Part shown: positions 1-13,100 of the stretch, piece after piece
Layout: the number at the start of each line of letters is the position of its first letter
Numbering within the stretch: position 1 is the stretch's first letter
From: Lasioglossum baleicum
Lineage: Eukaryota > Arthropoda > Insecta > Hymenoptera > Halictidae
Assembly: GCF_051020765.1 (NCBI RefSeq)
Contig: NC_134933.1
Coordinates: 10,389,461 to 10,453,460, forward strand
Direction of reading: 5' to 3'
DNA length: 64,000 nucleotides
Made by a program: the position numbers and the translations under genes
The notes under the pieces: generated by a model
Databases searched by the model: none
The model's input: only the letters and a program-made list of their open reading frames with translations
What the model was told of the DNA's origin: nothing

Positions 1-622
1 GAGTCACCTGACGTTGCCACCTCAAATATCTTTGTTATTTTTGAAGATACGTCAATGTCTGAAGCACAAAATTGATACCAAACATATTTTTGTTTTCATG
101 TGATTTTTTTTAGAGATATCAAGGTCACCTTCATTTTTTTAAATGGAATGAGGTATTTTTTAATACATTAGTCGATGCAACTGGACATTCGTTATAAGAA
201 AGTACTAACCTATGTATGTCGAAAAGTTAGTAGTTCAGGAGAGATATGTATTTCAATTTAAATAATTCTAAAACACCATTACTGTTGTACTAAGACATTA
301 GCGTTTATTTACTAGTGTAACGTCTTAGTACAACAGTAATGGTGTTTTAGAATAATTTAAATTGAAATATCTCCTGAGCTACTAATTTTTCGACGTACAT
401 AGGTTAGTACTTTTTTATAACGAATGTCTAGCTGCATAGATTGATTTATTAAAAAATACCTCATTCCATCTTAAAAAATGAAGATGACCTGGATATCTCT
501 ACAAAGAATCACACAAAAACAAAAATATTTTTGGTATCATGTGAGCCTCACTGAAGCATTCAACTTTGTCCTTCAGATATTTGAGGTATTTGAGGTGGCA
601 ACGTTAGGTGACTCACCCTGTA
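1..622. mobile_element. foldback MITE, TACAGGGTGAGTCACC family, copy 1
   Basis: The right end is a close inverted copy of the left (GAGTCACCTGACGTTGCC at base 1; its complement ends at 622 with CACCCTGTA). The arms match almost to the middle, near 310 (TTGTACTAAGACATTA and its complement). About eight bases of the left end lie outside the window. The right end is followed by TA. The short open frame at 478-666 is part of the arm and not a gene. A TA target and TACAGGG ends suggest a Tc1/mariner-type origin; that is inferred. Confidence 0.85.
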
Positions 623-828
623 TAAAAAACAACACAAAGAACCAGATAATTAAGGAGAGCCTGTAACTTAATATTTGGATTTTTCAGATTGAAAAATAGA
701 ACATTTTAGTAAAAGTAGAATATTTCTCGGCCAGAAAAATTAATTCACAGCGATGCCCTTAACGAGGCGTTTCGAGGTTACGGGGAATATAGAAGAGGGG
801 AAACAGTAAAATAATTTCGGTGCTTCAG

Positions 829-1170
829 GATCGATTCGACAGTGGTCAGAGGGACGAGGAGCGCAGGAAAGAGAACAGGAAGGAGCACTCGAGGACGGTG
901 AACAATCACCTGCTGGGCTCCGGGAAGTCCACCAAAGCGTTCTACGAGATAAAGCCCTCGATCAGAACACAGATCGAGAACGATCAGCTGTACTCGGCCA
1001 GTACACACAGGACACTGCCAGCCAGGAAATTCGTGCTGCCCACCGTCGGCAGCGCCTTCGGCAAGTTCGGACCGTATTTCGAGGACGGGGATCAGGACGC
1101 GAACGTCACCGCAAGGATTGGCAGCACTATGCTGCTAGATTGCAGGATCGGCATGCTAGGCGACAAGGAG
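829..1170 (+). CDS. dpr: dpr exon A: N-terminal region and start of Ig domain 1
   Basis: This exon encodes 114 residues in phase 0. The acceptor is the AG at 827-828 after a moderate pyrimidine run (tttcggtgcttcag). The frame is closed by TAG at 790-792, so the exon cannot reach much further upstream. The donor GT at 1171-1172 (GAG|GTCAGC) is weaker than consensus, but it joins GDKE to the VAW of the next exon exactly as the Dpr fold requires. The first 80 or so residues are charged (DEERRKENRKE) and unlike an Ig domain. Ig1 begins near FEDGDQDANVT and contains the first Ig cysteine in MLLDCRIGML. No start codon or signal peptide is present. Confidence 0.9.
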
Positions 1171-4100
1171 GTCAGCTATTTTCGCTTTTGCACCTTTTGT
1201 CTCTCGCTTTTCGTGTTTCCCTTCACCAAGATGTTTTATTGCTGTTGGGAACGAGTTTTTGACGTTGGTAGCACGATATGAGCTTTTGGGCTTTTTGTTC
1301 GACGTTTTTCTTGTCGAGTTTTATGTAGAAGACTACTTTGCGGTTGTCCTAAAAGTTTCTTTCACTACGTGCACATTCCATATTGCTAGATAACATCAGC
1401 ATACACAAACAACGCAATCTTCTGTTCGTTAATGTTTTATTACTCCTTAAGCTTCACCTTTTTTAACCATGCCATTGGTTTTCTTAAGAACTACTCTGAA
1501 TTTGCACTGAAACGAACTTCCGGGACAACCTAATATTAATGCAAAATTATAACAATGAAACACAATTATAAAACGGAAGAAAATATTTTTTTAAAATGCT
1601 AAACCCAAAAGACATTATTTGATTGTGTCAGTGGGAGTGATTTCTTGAGGCACGATTTCTGATTGTTGCTATTCGACGATCGTCTCAGGTCGTAGCGTTT
1701 CGAAAAAGCTCGGATTCTTCGTTTGATTATTTTTTCGTTTGCCGTGCGTATATCTCGGTCTCTGTCGACCATGTGAATTCAGTGTATTATTCCGGCGCTT
1801 TTACGAGGCGACGTTTGATGCGGCTCGCAAAATAGGATGGACGGTGGCATGATGAAAAACCGGCTGCAACGGTCTTGTTAGATTTTTATGATCTCCCGCG
1901 TTCCACGATATATAAAGGTCTCGCGATGATGAAGCGCCAGGTGAGAACTTGTTTCCGGTTTGATCCACCATCCGCGATGTAGACGAGAGAATTTATCTAG
2001 TCTCTTCCTGTATTAACCAATCGGATTAAAATACGGTCTCATAGAAAATAGAGTTTTGAGTAAACTACCAAGAAATTTTCATTTACCCATTGTAAATATA
2101 GATTCACAATACACAAACGAGTGTCGGGAAAAATGGCACGGTTGCACTTCCTCGTGATTTCTGCATCCGTCAATACTCCCTTTTAATACGATCACCATGA
2201 AATCCAGGGGTGTAATGTAACGATGATGGATGAGATCGTAAGTTACGATTTCCTGCGTTCCCCGGTGACTGAAATATTCGGTTTCCTTCAATCAATGATA
2301 TTGATATTGATATTGATGCGAGCGAGCGAGCGAGCGAGCGAGTCGAACGTCACAATTACTCGTCGTTCGCGATTTTCACCTCATCAAATAATTTTACACG
2401 TAGATACACGCATTTCTTTGTTCGCAGAAGGGAATAATAATTCATTAGCACCGCTTCAACATGTCCGGGACACGGTCGCGTTAATTCCACGATTGATACA
2501 AATTTGATAAAAATTAAGTGCGTTGCGGCTCTCGAATATATCAGCAATCAACTGCTTGGAACGTACACACAGAGGGTTCGATGAAACGCATTTAATATTG
2601 AGCTCGAGTGATCACTCTCTACTTATTATTTTTTTAATCAAGAAGGTTTATACTGTCCCAATATCGTTTCATCGAGAATAATTATGACAAATGTTGAATT
2701 CGAAATGTCGGGCCAATTATCGACTGTTCTTCGACATGGAGATAATTATTTGGTGACGCAGTTTTCAGAAAATTTGTACGAGACTACCCCAGTTTAATGT
2801 GTACTCATCATGAATACCTGTAATAGCATTCTTAACTATTAGACTGCAGATTTTAAATACTATATAGATCTTTTTAAATATTATTGTAGCATTTTCAAGC
2901 TATTAAACCTGTTAAGATCAGTTTCACCAAAAAAAATGGTTCATTAACACATTCGCTACCAGCATTTGTTTCGTTGCTTACTTGTTCGAAAGTTTTATTA
3001 AATGCAACGTAAAATTATGCATTCGACTATGACTTTAAACAACGAAGTGCACAAAATGACTGTTTTTAAGTGAACTGTCAGATTATGGATGTCACATATT
3101 TGTGACGGTGGTATCGAACATGTTAATGACATTCTTAATTATTAGACTGTAGACTTTAAATGCTATATAGATTTTTTAAAAATCCTGTCGTGGTATTCTC
3201 AAGCTATTAAACCCGTTAAGATCAATTTCACCAAAATCGATCACAATTCCGCGATCGATTAGGGCAGTTCGAGGGAAAACGGCGTAGAAAGAGGGACGAT
3301 CGCGGGATTCGTCTGTCGCGGCTGTCGCGGAAATTTTCGCGCGGAAATCAGCGTCGGTTTTCATCGAATTCCGCGATGAAGAGGGAGAGAGAGCGAGAGA
3401 GAGAGAGAGTGGTCGGTCGCTTGGGATTCCAGATGGATTCATATTCCCCGGAATACGTAATGCGAAACCGATTCCGACGGCAGCCGTGCCAAAGTACGAA
3501 AAGGAGCGGTCGTCCGTGCGCATCGATACGCCCCGGGAATATCAAGCGAGTTTATGCGACGGCGCTGTGCGAATTTAATCGCGAAACAACGAGGCAGCCG
3601 GCCAACTTCTTGACTAGCCTGTCGCGGACTTTGACGGCCTAGGACGAGGAAACTTTCGATTATTCCGTGATAACGACATTTATGAGCCGTACTCGTTCTG
3701 TGAAATGACGCGTGTTGTGCCAATAGCCACAACTTATGAGTAGTCTGTGTTCGAGCAGTGGGTAGAATTATCAATGTTTAGAAATGAACTATATATTTAT
3801 ATTATCAATTAACGACTGACAATTTTTCTTCACCCATCCAGAAGTGAGAAATAATTTTGAAACAGCCTGTGCACGTGATCGATACGTTAGCCTAATTGTC
3901 TCACCGAAGATACAGAATTCCGGGCACGCGTCGAAGCGTTTCCAACGCGTTGACATTTTCCGCGACTTGTGAAGTTCGCGGAATTACATTTCCATATGTG
4001 ACGTAGGGAACAAAGGGCCCTTCCACCGCGGGTCTGGATTTTGAATGGTATCATCAAATTTATTCTTGCCCTGTTTGTCGGACGCTATGCGGCACGCGCG

Positions 4101-7100
4101 AAAGGAAAACGGAACGTGAACGTATGCTATCCCGCTGATAGAATAACGACAAAGGTGCCCGGTTAATTGTAAACATTAGAGGACCGAGGTTCGTTCAATT
4201 ACACGACAAATTGACTAACAAGGAGTCTTTTGTAGCCACGTGGCTGTGTGGCTTTTCATTTAAGGTTTGTACACTCGCTCTTTCCCACCTTTGTTCCACA
4301 CCTCGACGAACAAACCGAACTGTACTCTAATGTATTAACAACAATACGGGTCTCCGGGGAATCGAAAAACTCCGGCGAACTATCTTGTGGTTTCTTCCGA
4401 GCGCTTCGTCGTTCTTAATTATTAATTAGATCGCGGAATTTTCCATACAGTTTTTGGAGATCAGCTTGGAACTGTGGGGAGAATTCTTTGGCAGTTGCTG
4501 TCTTAATTTTTGTTTCAGTTTCAGAGAACATTCAGCTCGTTCTAATTATTTATGCAGAAAATACAATCGCATATCTGAAATCTCATGAAACCAATAATTG
4601 AAACAATGTAATTTGCAAATATTTCTCCTGTCAGTTAATATTATATCTCGTATCATCTCTTTCAATGATAAATTTAACAATAAATTCGCAATATTTTGTC
4701 TGCTTTATGAAACCATCTGTAACCTCAATCAATGTTTCATCAAGATACAAAATAAAGCAGTGTAACAAATATAAAGTGAATTCTGCCTGGACTGTCCAAT
4801 AATAAAATGTTTGAAACAATTTCTCAATTTTATGAAGCGACTTTCGTCTCATTACAGGGTTGTAGAAATAAACGAAAAAGATTTCAAGTAGTTGTTTAAT
4901 TTCTACGGAATTGGATTGATCAAACGACACGCGACGCTGCTCATGTACGCTCGAATACTCTCGACAATGGCGTTCTGTTACGCGACGGTTACGAAAACGA
5001 TTCGCGTTCGGCCGGGGTCGAGGGGAATTATACGCCGTTAAACGGGCGTCGTTTTATGCAAATGTCCCGCGGAATCCCCCGGATTTGTTAATTAATCGAG
5101 TGCGAACGGCCCGCGGCGGCCGTTTTAAATACAATACGTTACACGATTACCCCGCGGACGAGACATTACGATCGCCGGCAGGCATTCATGGCACCCGCGA
5201 TGAGATACACGCGGCGCTTTACACTTTCATCGCAGCATTGATCGCCGCTCGGATTGCTGATCGTTGAAAAATTACTCGAGCACTTTGCGGTTCAGCCCGC
5301 GATATGTACGCGCTCACTGATAATAGTTTAAACGATACGCCGGAGAACCTGCGTTAAAAATTGAAGGGAAATTGCGGGCGAATAGTTTTTATAGGAGACT
5401 TCGTTTTGCTGGAAATCGCGATTAAAAGGTTTATGTCGCGCGATAGTCAGACACGACTGCCAATTCCTATGCAATGTACTCCATTAATATTCAAACGTGA
5501 TTTTATTGGAACAGGGAGTGAACTGAGAGAAATTTTCTTCTACATTTATAATGCTGTCCTTAATTGTTAAGGAACGATCAACTATTTTTCGATGACATTG
5601 GATTTTAACGTTATTTCACATTTTCTATTCGATACCCTTTCGATTCTGACAATTTTCACACATTTTACTAATTGCGTTACCATTGGAGAATTCATTCAGA
5701 TCGGTAGAATTGGAGCGTGATAGTCAGACACGTCTGCCAGGTCCTATTCAATGTACTCGACCAGAATTTAAACTCGATTTGCTCGGAAATGGAGCGGAAT
5801 GATAAAGAAGAAATTTCTATTCTACATTTTCGATCCAGTTTTTCCTACTGACTATATTTTTATTATTTCTTTCAATCGCCAGACAATGACAAAGTATTTT
5901 CCAACCCAAACTCGTTGGCTTTTTTGAAATCGTTCCATATGTTCTTTGTGTCACTCTTCAGTTTCTGTCAATTTTCACACGTTTTATTAATTGCTTTGGC
6001 GATCAGTAGAATTGGAGCGTGATAGTCAGACACACCTGCCGAGTTCTATGCATTGTCGCCGACAGAAATTCAAGCTTGTTTCACCGAAAATGGAACAGAC
6101 TGAAACAGATTTCTATTCTGCATTTTTAATCCAGTTTTTCAAAAGTCATCCCCATCTCAATAACCAGCACATCAATATTCAAGTGTACCTCTTGTAAAAA
6201 CTCAAGTGGATCGTTCAGCGCGGTGCGTATCAAATATTAGCGACTGTGAGTCCCCGTCGATCAATAGTAATTAGCTGCAGATTACGTCCGCCGTATCCCA
6301 TTAAATCCATCGGTGTAACCATCAATCTCCCCTTTGTCCCAGCGACTGTAACCTCGATACTTTGAGCGATCCATTCGAACGGATCGATGATTGGTCTCAA
6401 AGCTTTGACAGGGGGGGCCTTGTATTTCCTGCGAGAAACCCTTTCGTGATGGCCGCAATGGCGCGGCCGGTGGGTAGACAAAGCTTGATAAACTCGTCGA
6501 TGTCTACGCGGGCGTCTTTATCCCTCTATCGCGACACTCGACACGTACAAGAGCCCCGAACACAGCCCATGGGAAAATAGGGAATGGGTAGAAGATGGCG
6601 GAGGAAAAAAACGCAATGAGAAAAATAAGCCTGGCCTTCGGTGAACGGGAGAAACCAGAAATTATTACTGCTCGCAATTTGCTCGCGGATACGACGCGAT
6701 GCCACCTCGATTGCTCGCCGCGAAATTATTAATTTTCCACCGGAACCGCTATTTCATCCTCGACACAATGCCCGTGGTTTTTCTGAACCTTCGAATCCGT
6801 GATTCATGGGGCAATAACGAAGGATATTTACTGTTGAAGGTCGCCTGGCTGCAGCAACACAGCGAGGACTCGTTCAGGCTGCTTACCGTTGGCAGGAACA
6901 CATACAGTATTGACCAGAGGATCAGCCTCAACTTCCGGTAAGGAAAATGTACACCCTTCAGGAGACGTTTATTCACGTCAGATTAGAAAATTACTATTAA
7001 CCCTTAGCACTCGAATGACGACCCTGAGGCAGAGTTGGGCAAAAATCAACTAATAATTAAAAATAACTAATAGTCTGATTGATTGTTAGTTAAAACTTAA

Positions 7101-10100
7101 AAAAAGTCAGTTAGATCTTTTTGATTAGTTAGTCATAACAACATTAGTTAGTCACAACTCTAAGTAATCGTTAGTTATTGCTTATTAGTTATGATTAATC
7201 ATTAGTTAGTTTAAATGATCAGTCGTCAATCTTTGGACATTTATTTTTTTTGTTATTATTATGTCTTATTTTAACTTATTGCCATTTTTAGTCATTAGTC
7301 ATAGTGAAATTCTGATTGCGTATTTAGTCATTAGTTATGCCATTATAGTCAGTATTCAATATTCATCCTTAATAAAAATTTAGTCATTATTCATTAGTCA
7401 TTACGCTCAAATACTTATGTAGTCATTACTCATAGTCACGATCAAGTTTTTACTTAGTCATTAATTATTAGTCACTTGTGTAGAGCTTACGGAGTTATTA
7501 GTCAATAATCATAATTGTGACTAGCGTTTGCCCAACTCTGCAGGAGACGTTTATTCACGTCAGACTAGAAAATTACTATTAACCCTTAGCACTCGAATAG
7601 CGTCCCTGAGGCGCCACTAAAATTTTCTGTACCATCATTCAAAATATTGCTTAGATTATTAAATATCATCATCAATGGAAAAATAAATATATACTACTAC
7701 TAAACATTTAGGTATTGTATGAGGTATTTATACCAATTTCATATACATAAAATTTAAAAAAGGTTATAGGGAATGGAAATTATAGGGAGTTAAAATAGCT
7801 TCGAGTGCAAAGGGTTAATTCGCTCACTGAAATGTTTTTAAAAATGATGATAGTATGTGATACCACGAAGAATTTCGTACATTTGATACGTTATACACAT
7901 TTTATGCACGAAGAGGCAAACGATCGTGATTTTGGATGAAAGAAGGCGGTGAAGGGTTTTAAATATTTGCGGGGAATGTCGGACACGGACGTGCCAACCG
8001 CCGAGATTGGAATCGATGCGTCCATCAATCAGATTTCACCGTCGGAAACTAAACCTGTGAGGGGTGAACGTCGACGTAAGGGGTGGAGAAAGATGGAGGT
8101 GACTCGATTTTCCGAGCGTTTTGACGCGAATCACTCTCGTTCTCAGGGGCTGGCACGTCGCGGTCGATCACAGGCAAATGAAATTTTCTGTCTGTTTGAT
8201 CCTCCAGGTACCCGAGCAATTGGAGATTACAGATACGGTACGCGTCCCCGAGGGACTCCGGCCTGTACAAGTGCCAAATTACTACGCATCCGCCGATGGT
8301 TAAAAAGATTAACGTGGTCGTCACCGGTAAGTGAAGTCTTTCATCCTCAAAAACTCTCACCCCTCCGAAAAAATGCTCATATAAAAACTAAAATAAAAAT
8401 ACGAACAGCTTCACTCTGAAATACGCCGTTCACACCGGTAAACAGTAACTCAGAAACATTTTTGTTAATCTGAACAATTAATAACCACACAAGCGGTTGA
8501 TGCGACACATGAAAACTACAAATTATAACAAAAAAATATTTCAATTGCCGGCCAGATTTTGTATCGGCGAATGTATTTTTTTTTATTGATACTTACGGCG
8601 ATCATTTGGAAAATTAATTTATTCCATGATTCTGCGAATTGTTCGCACGGAATTTTATTAGAGAATTTACGATATTGGAAATGAGAAATACTTGAATATT
8701 ATTTTGTCACTTTTATTTCTCGTATCAATTGTTTTTATTTCCTTTGGTATCGTTCGATCAAAATTTTAACAATTTCAAAGGAACGAACGATCGGAGAAAC
8801 TGAACACTTTAAACTGCGAGAATATAGGTTCGCGGTGGTTATTGGGTGTCCGACCATAAACTGACCCATTCTACTCGGTACTCAAGTGTCTGCTTCATAG
8901 CTGTTCATAGAATATTGTGGCTCGTATATTTGCCCAACTACTTATCGAACGCGTCTGACCACACGTGGGCCTCTACCACTTGCTGCTGGTATTGGAGAAT
9001 CATCGGACATATGAATGCATTTCTTCATTGATTCTTATTTTAAAGAAAACATTTGAATCAATTTATAAAAATTTATGTGTAATATTATTCAATGATATAA
9101 TTTCTGTAAAACCTGTCAATTCCTGTTTCCTAATTTCTCAGTAGCTTATTTAAAATGCTTATTTAAAATACGACAGAACTCTCCCCCGAACCTAATATAT
9201 TAAAGGTAACCGCAACAGATATGAACTTCTACTCTCTTTCACATCAATATCATCTAACACGATTCAAATATCAAACAAAAATGATTCAGTCGTTCAGTAA
9301 TACGAATTTCCACATACCCCATAGACATTACCGCACCGACCATTTTCCTCGGAGATGCTCACGAACCGTACAATCAGCCCTAAAATCAGAATCCTGCCGC
9401 AACGAACCCACAGCGAACAATCTTCGAAATCTGCGGGAGTACCGAAACGATACCAATCGTAACAGTGCACACAAAAGTCCTCGCACCGGATACTTACCTG
9501 GGGACTCGGTAGGAGTGTTCGCCGAGCGAAATCCCTAACACAATTAAGACAGCTCGAGGAGGTTCGGTGGCCGTTTCTAATCCACTTTGCGCGGCCACTT
9601 AACCGTAACCCGGTTTCAATGAACGAAGGTCGCGTCGGGAGTCAAAGGGAACGTAAACAAAACCGCTCTCGTTGTCCTGTTAAAACATGTCTGGCAAAAA
9701 CAAAGTGAAAAAGGATCAAAAAGCAGAGAGAGAAGATAGGTCGATGGTGGAAGATCTTTCGTCTCATTTTCCGAGGGCGTTCTTCGAGCATCAGTCCGGT
9801 ACATAGGAAGGTAATCCCATCGACGTTAGGAGAGCAAGGCTTGACCAAGACGACGGAGGAAGGAGGTCTCTCTCCGGTGTTCGGTTTCGGGGACGAGTAA
9901 GGACATTCGAGAAAGAGAGAGGAAGAGAGAGAGAGAGGGCTGGAAAGGGGACGGGCCAGAAGCTAGTAGCCTGGCTTTCCATCTGGAAAGGGTTGCCGGA
10001 TAGGTCTCGCGTATCCCCCAATCCCCTTACGTCGCCAATTCGGTGCAATGGAAACCCGCATTTCCTCGGCCAAAGCGCCTCGTGCCCGGTAATCTGATCT

Positions 10101-13100
10101 GATCCGAAGAGGGCTCCGCGCGCGCGGCGCTCTCGCTGAACAAAAGCCGCCGTAAGGACCAAGTAGGGCAGAACAAACCCGGATAGACTGACATTGTTAC
10201 ACGACCTACCCTTCCACTGTCCATCTTCGACCGACCCATCCGCCGGACTGAGTTCCTCTATCAATCGTCCCGACCGCCTTATGCAATGCCGGGCGGCTGC
10301 TACCTTAACTCCTACTACCTGGAATTTCTTTGAGCTGCGGCGCCGGATTCGCCGGGGTTCGTTCCGATTTCTGGACTCTACTTTTCTTATGTAGACCTGT
10401 AGATTTTGACGAGACAATGCCAAAAATCCAAGTTTCAATCCTAGGGAACCAGTGGTTCAAAAGTTATGAGTGTTTGAAGTTAACGGTTATTCACCGCGAG
10501 CTTGTGCTGCCATCTAGCGAGTCCGCTCGAAAAACGCTGATGATTGCTCAAGTTCCAACACTCGTAATTTTGAACCGCTGATCTCCTAGGATCGAAACTT
10601 GGATTTTTGGCATTTTCTCGCCAAAATATGCAGGATGACATAGGAAAAATGCAAAAATTTCTGCTTACACAAGGAAAAGTTTCACCGAATTCTGAACTGT
10701 TGAAGAAGCTAAAAGTCCCTGTTCCTCAGGATCTTCTATCTACTCTAATCGAGTCCCCGTCAGGTCATCCGACGACGAGAACGATCTCTAGCGATCATCG
10801 AAGCCACTGCATTGTCCCGGTAGCTGTTTATTCCAGCCAGGCATTGTCGCGAGGACATAATGGTTGATTCGTCGAAGGTTCGTTTGTTCTTCTTCCCTGT
10901 CCCGTTGGTCCGTCATTTCCCGTCTTTCTCCAGCGTTCTTTGTGCGGGGACCGGCTGGAGAATGCGATTCAACGAGCGCTTCCCCGGTTTCACCGAGATT
11001 TCCATGGCACTTGAGCGTCACGCGAAGCTCATAAGTTATCGTTTCCAGGGAACAATGGGCTCTCGGGCCGCGTTTATCGACCGGGATTTTTTCTCCCGCA
11101 GCGATTCGACACACGCCCCCTTGTCCGACGAAAGACCCGACAGGCCACCAAAGAAATTTTACTTCGAGTTGGAAAGTCACGGCTGTGACGGGGGTAGCTA
11201 GCTGCACGAACGAAACAACGTCCGCTCGCCGGCATTTGTTCTGACCTACTTTGCCCGCGCAGCCGCTTTTGTTCATTACCCTTCGCCTAACCATTCCCTC
11301 ATCGAGAACACTCGAGTCACCGAGAGACCTGGAGACAGCAGTCCTGTAAACAACAGAGGCCCCGCAGTTTCCACTGTTTACTGCTCTTCAAGATCTCGCA
11401 GGCTGGACCGAGCTGTTTTTATGCCAGTTTTCGGGACCGTGAATTTGAACGACCAACAGCCGAGATTTGATCTTCATGTTCCTCCGAGATTGCTTTTCTT
11501 CGTTAATTCATGGAAATTGGTCTCTGATATGCATTTACGGGGGACGTTATCTAGCGCCTATCGTTAGGGATGTTTTCACTGTTTGCAAAGTTTTTATTAT
11601 TTAGAGGAGATTCAACCTGGATAAACCTGGTCTAACAAACCTATTTAGTACATTGACAAAGAAAGTTAATCTCCTCTGTAAATGTCCAACGGCATTTCCG
11701 TGGAGAATTGTGTAACCAGAAATTATTGGAAAATCCGTGGAATATTCGAGAATTCATACTATTCAAGAATCGTAATAATGTAAGTTGCCGCGCGGCTTAA
11801 GCGTGGACACTTGAGAAGGAGAGAGAAGGTAGGATGAACGGTGGCGAGATTAATTCCGCGGACGTCTGATCGGAAACAGTGGAAATGACACAAACTGCGT
11901 CAATAAAACACGGCGTTCATCAATAACGGCCGCATGAATATTCATGCCTCATGAATACTGGATTAAATTTATTTAAAACTACATTCAATATTCATGAATC
12001 CCTATCGGCTGCCACCTTCTGACAGCTGACGTTCCATTGTTGTCTATTGATTCCACGAGCTTCTTTTCATGGCCTTTCACTGGGTTCGCTTCGTGTCTAT
12101 AGAATCTTAAAACGATCTCGCGCTCGAAACAATCTATACACGCTGCGGCCGCGTTCGAAGTTCATTCAACGGATCTGCTGACCTACTGTGCAATACTTAT
12201 TTACAGACAGAAATTACGTACAAATTTGGGTCTAGCAGACTAAGAATGGTCCAGCGGCCCCACCCACAATTTTTATTGATATTGTGTGGAAAACAACGGT
12301 TTTAGGTTGAAAGATAACCCCCTAAAATACCCTTTACTGTATCATTTTTTTTTCTCGCTTGTTAATTAAGATATTTAGATAAAATAAACGAAAATACTCG
12401 AACTTACGATTGTAGTGTGGCCGACAGCCAGCAGCCGCTGCTGAATGGCGTCGAATCGGCCGTTGGTTCGATGAAGAACGTAAGTTAACGATTTGCAAAA
12501 AATATAGTATTCCATTTAAAAAAAAAATTATTATTATTATTATTATGTTCCACCAATCCATCATCTTGAAACTTTTGTATATATTAGATAGATAACAGAA
12601 CATTGTTCTCGAATTTTTTGGAAGTGGTCATTCGAAGGGTTGCTTGCAATCCCCACCCCCAAAAAATCCAATAATTTTTTTCTACCCTTAATTGGTTGAT
12701 CACGATTGTGAAGAAAATATATGATACGCAGGAGGTAAGTTCGAGAATTTTCGTTTTTTTTTTAACTAAATATCTTAATGAACAACCGAGAGAAAAAATG
12801 ATACAGTTAAGGGTATTTACCCCCATATCATCCTTATATGAAGGGTTAGTGACTTAAAATTTTAGGGGGTTATCTTTCAACCTAAAACCATTGTTTTCCA
12901 CACAATATCAATAAAAATTGTGGGTGGGGCCACTGGACCATTCTTAGTCTGCTAGACTTATTGTTGACTGTACACTGGGTACAATGGAGTTCAATGTGGA
13001 AACGTTCTTGGACTATATTCAATAACTGCATTAAATATACAAGGTGTATATTTAGCTTAACTATTTTCGTGTTCTTCTTGCACTAAATGTCTAAGCTGAC

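Noticed and set aside
478..666. 62-codon frame near the left edge
   Set aside because: Falls within the arm of the MITE at 1-622.
9791..10438. 215-codon open frame on the minus strand
   Set aside because: Rich in R, S, P and L, in CpG-rich intron DNA; no domain, no splice context, and overlapping frames on the other strand.
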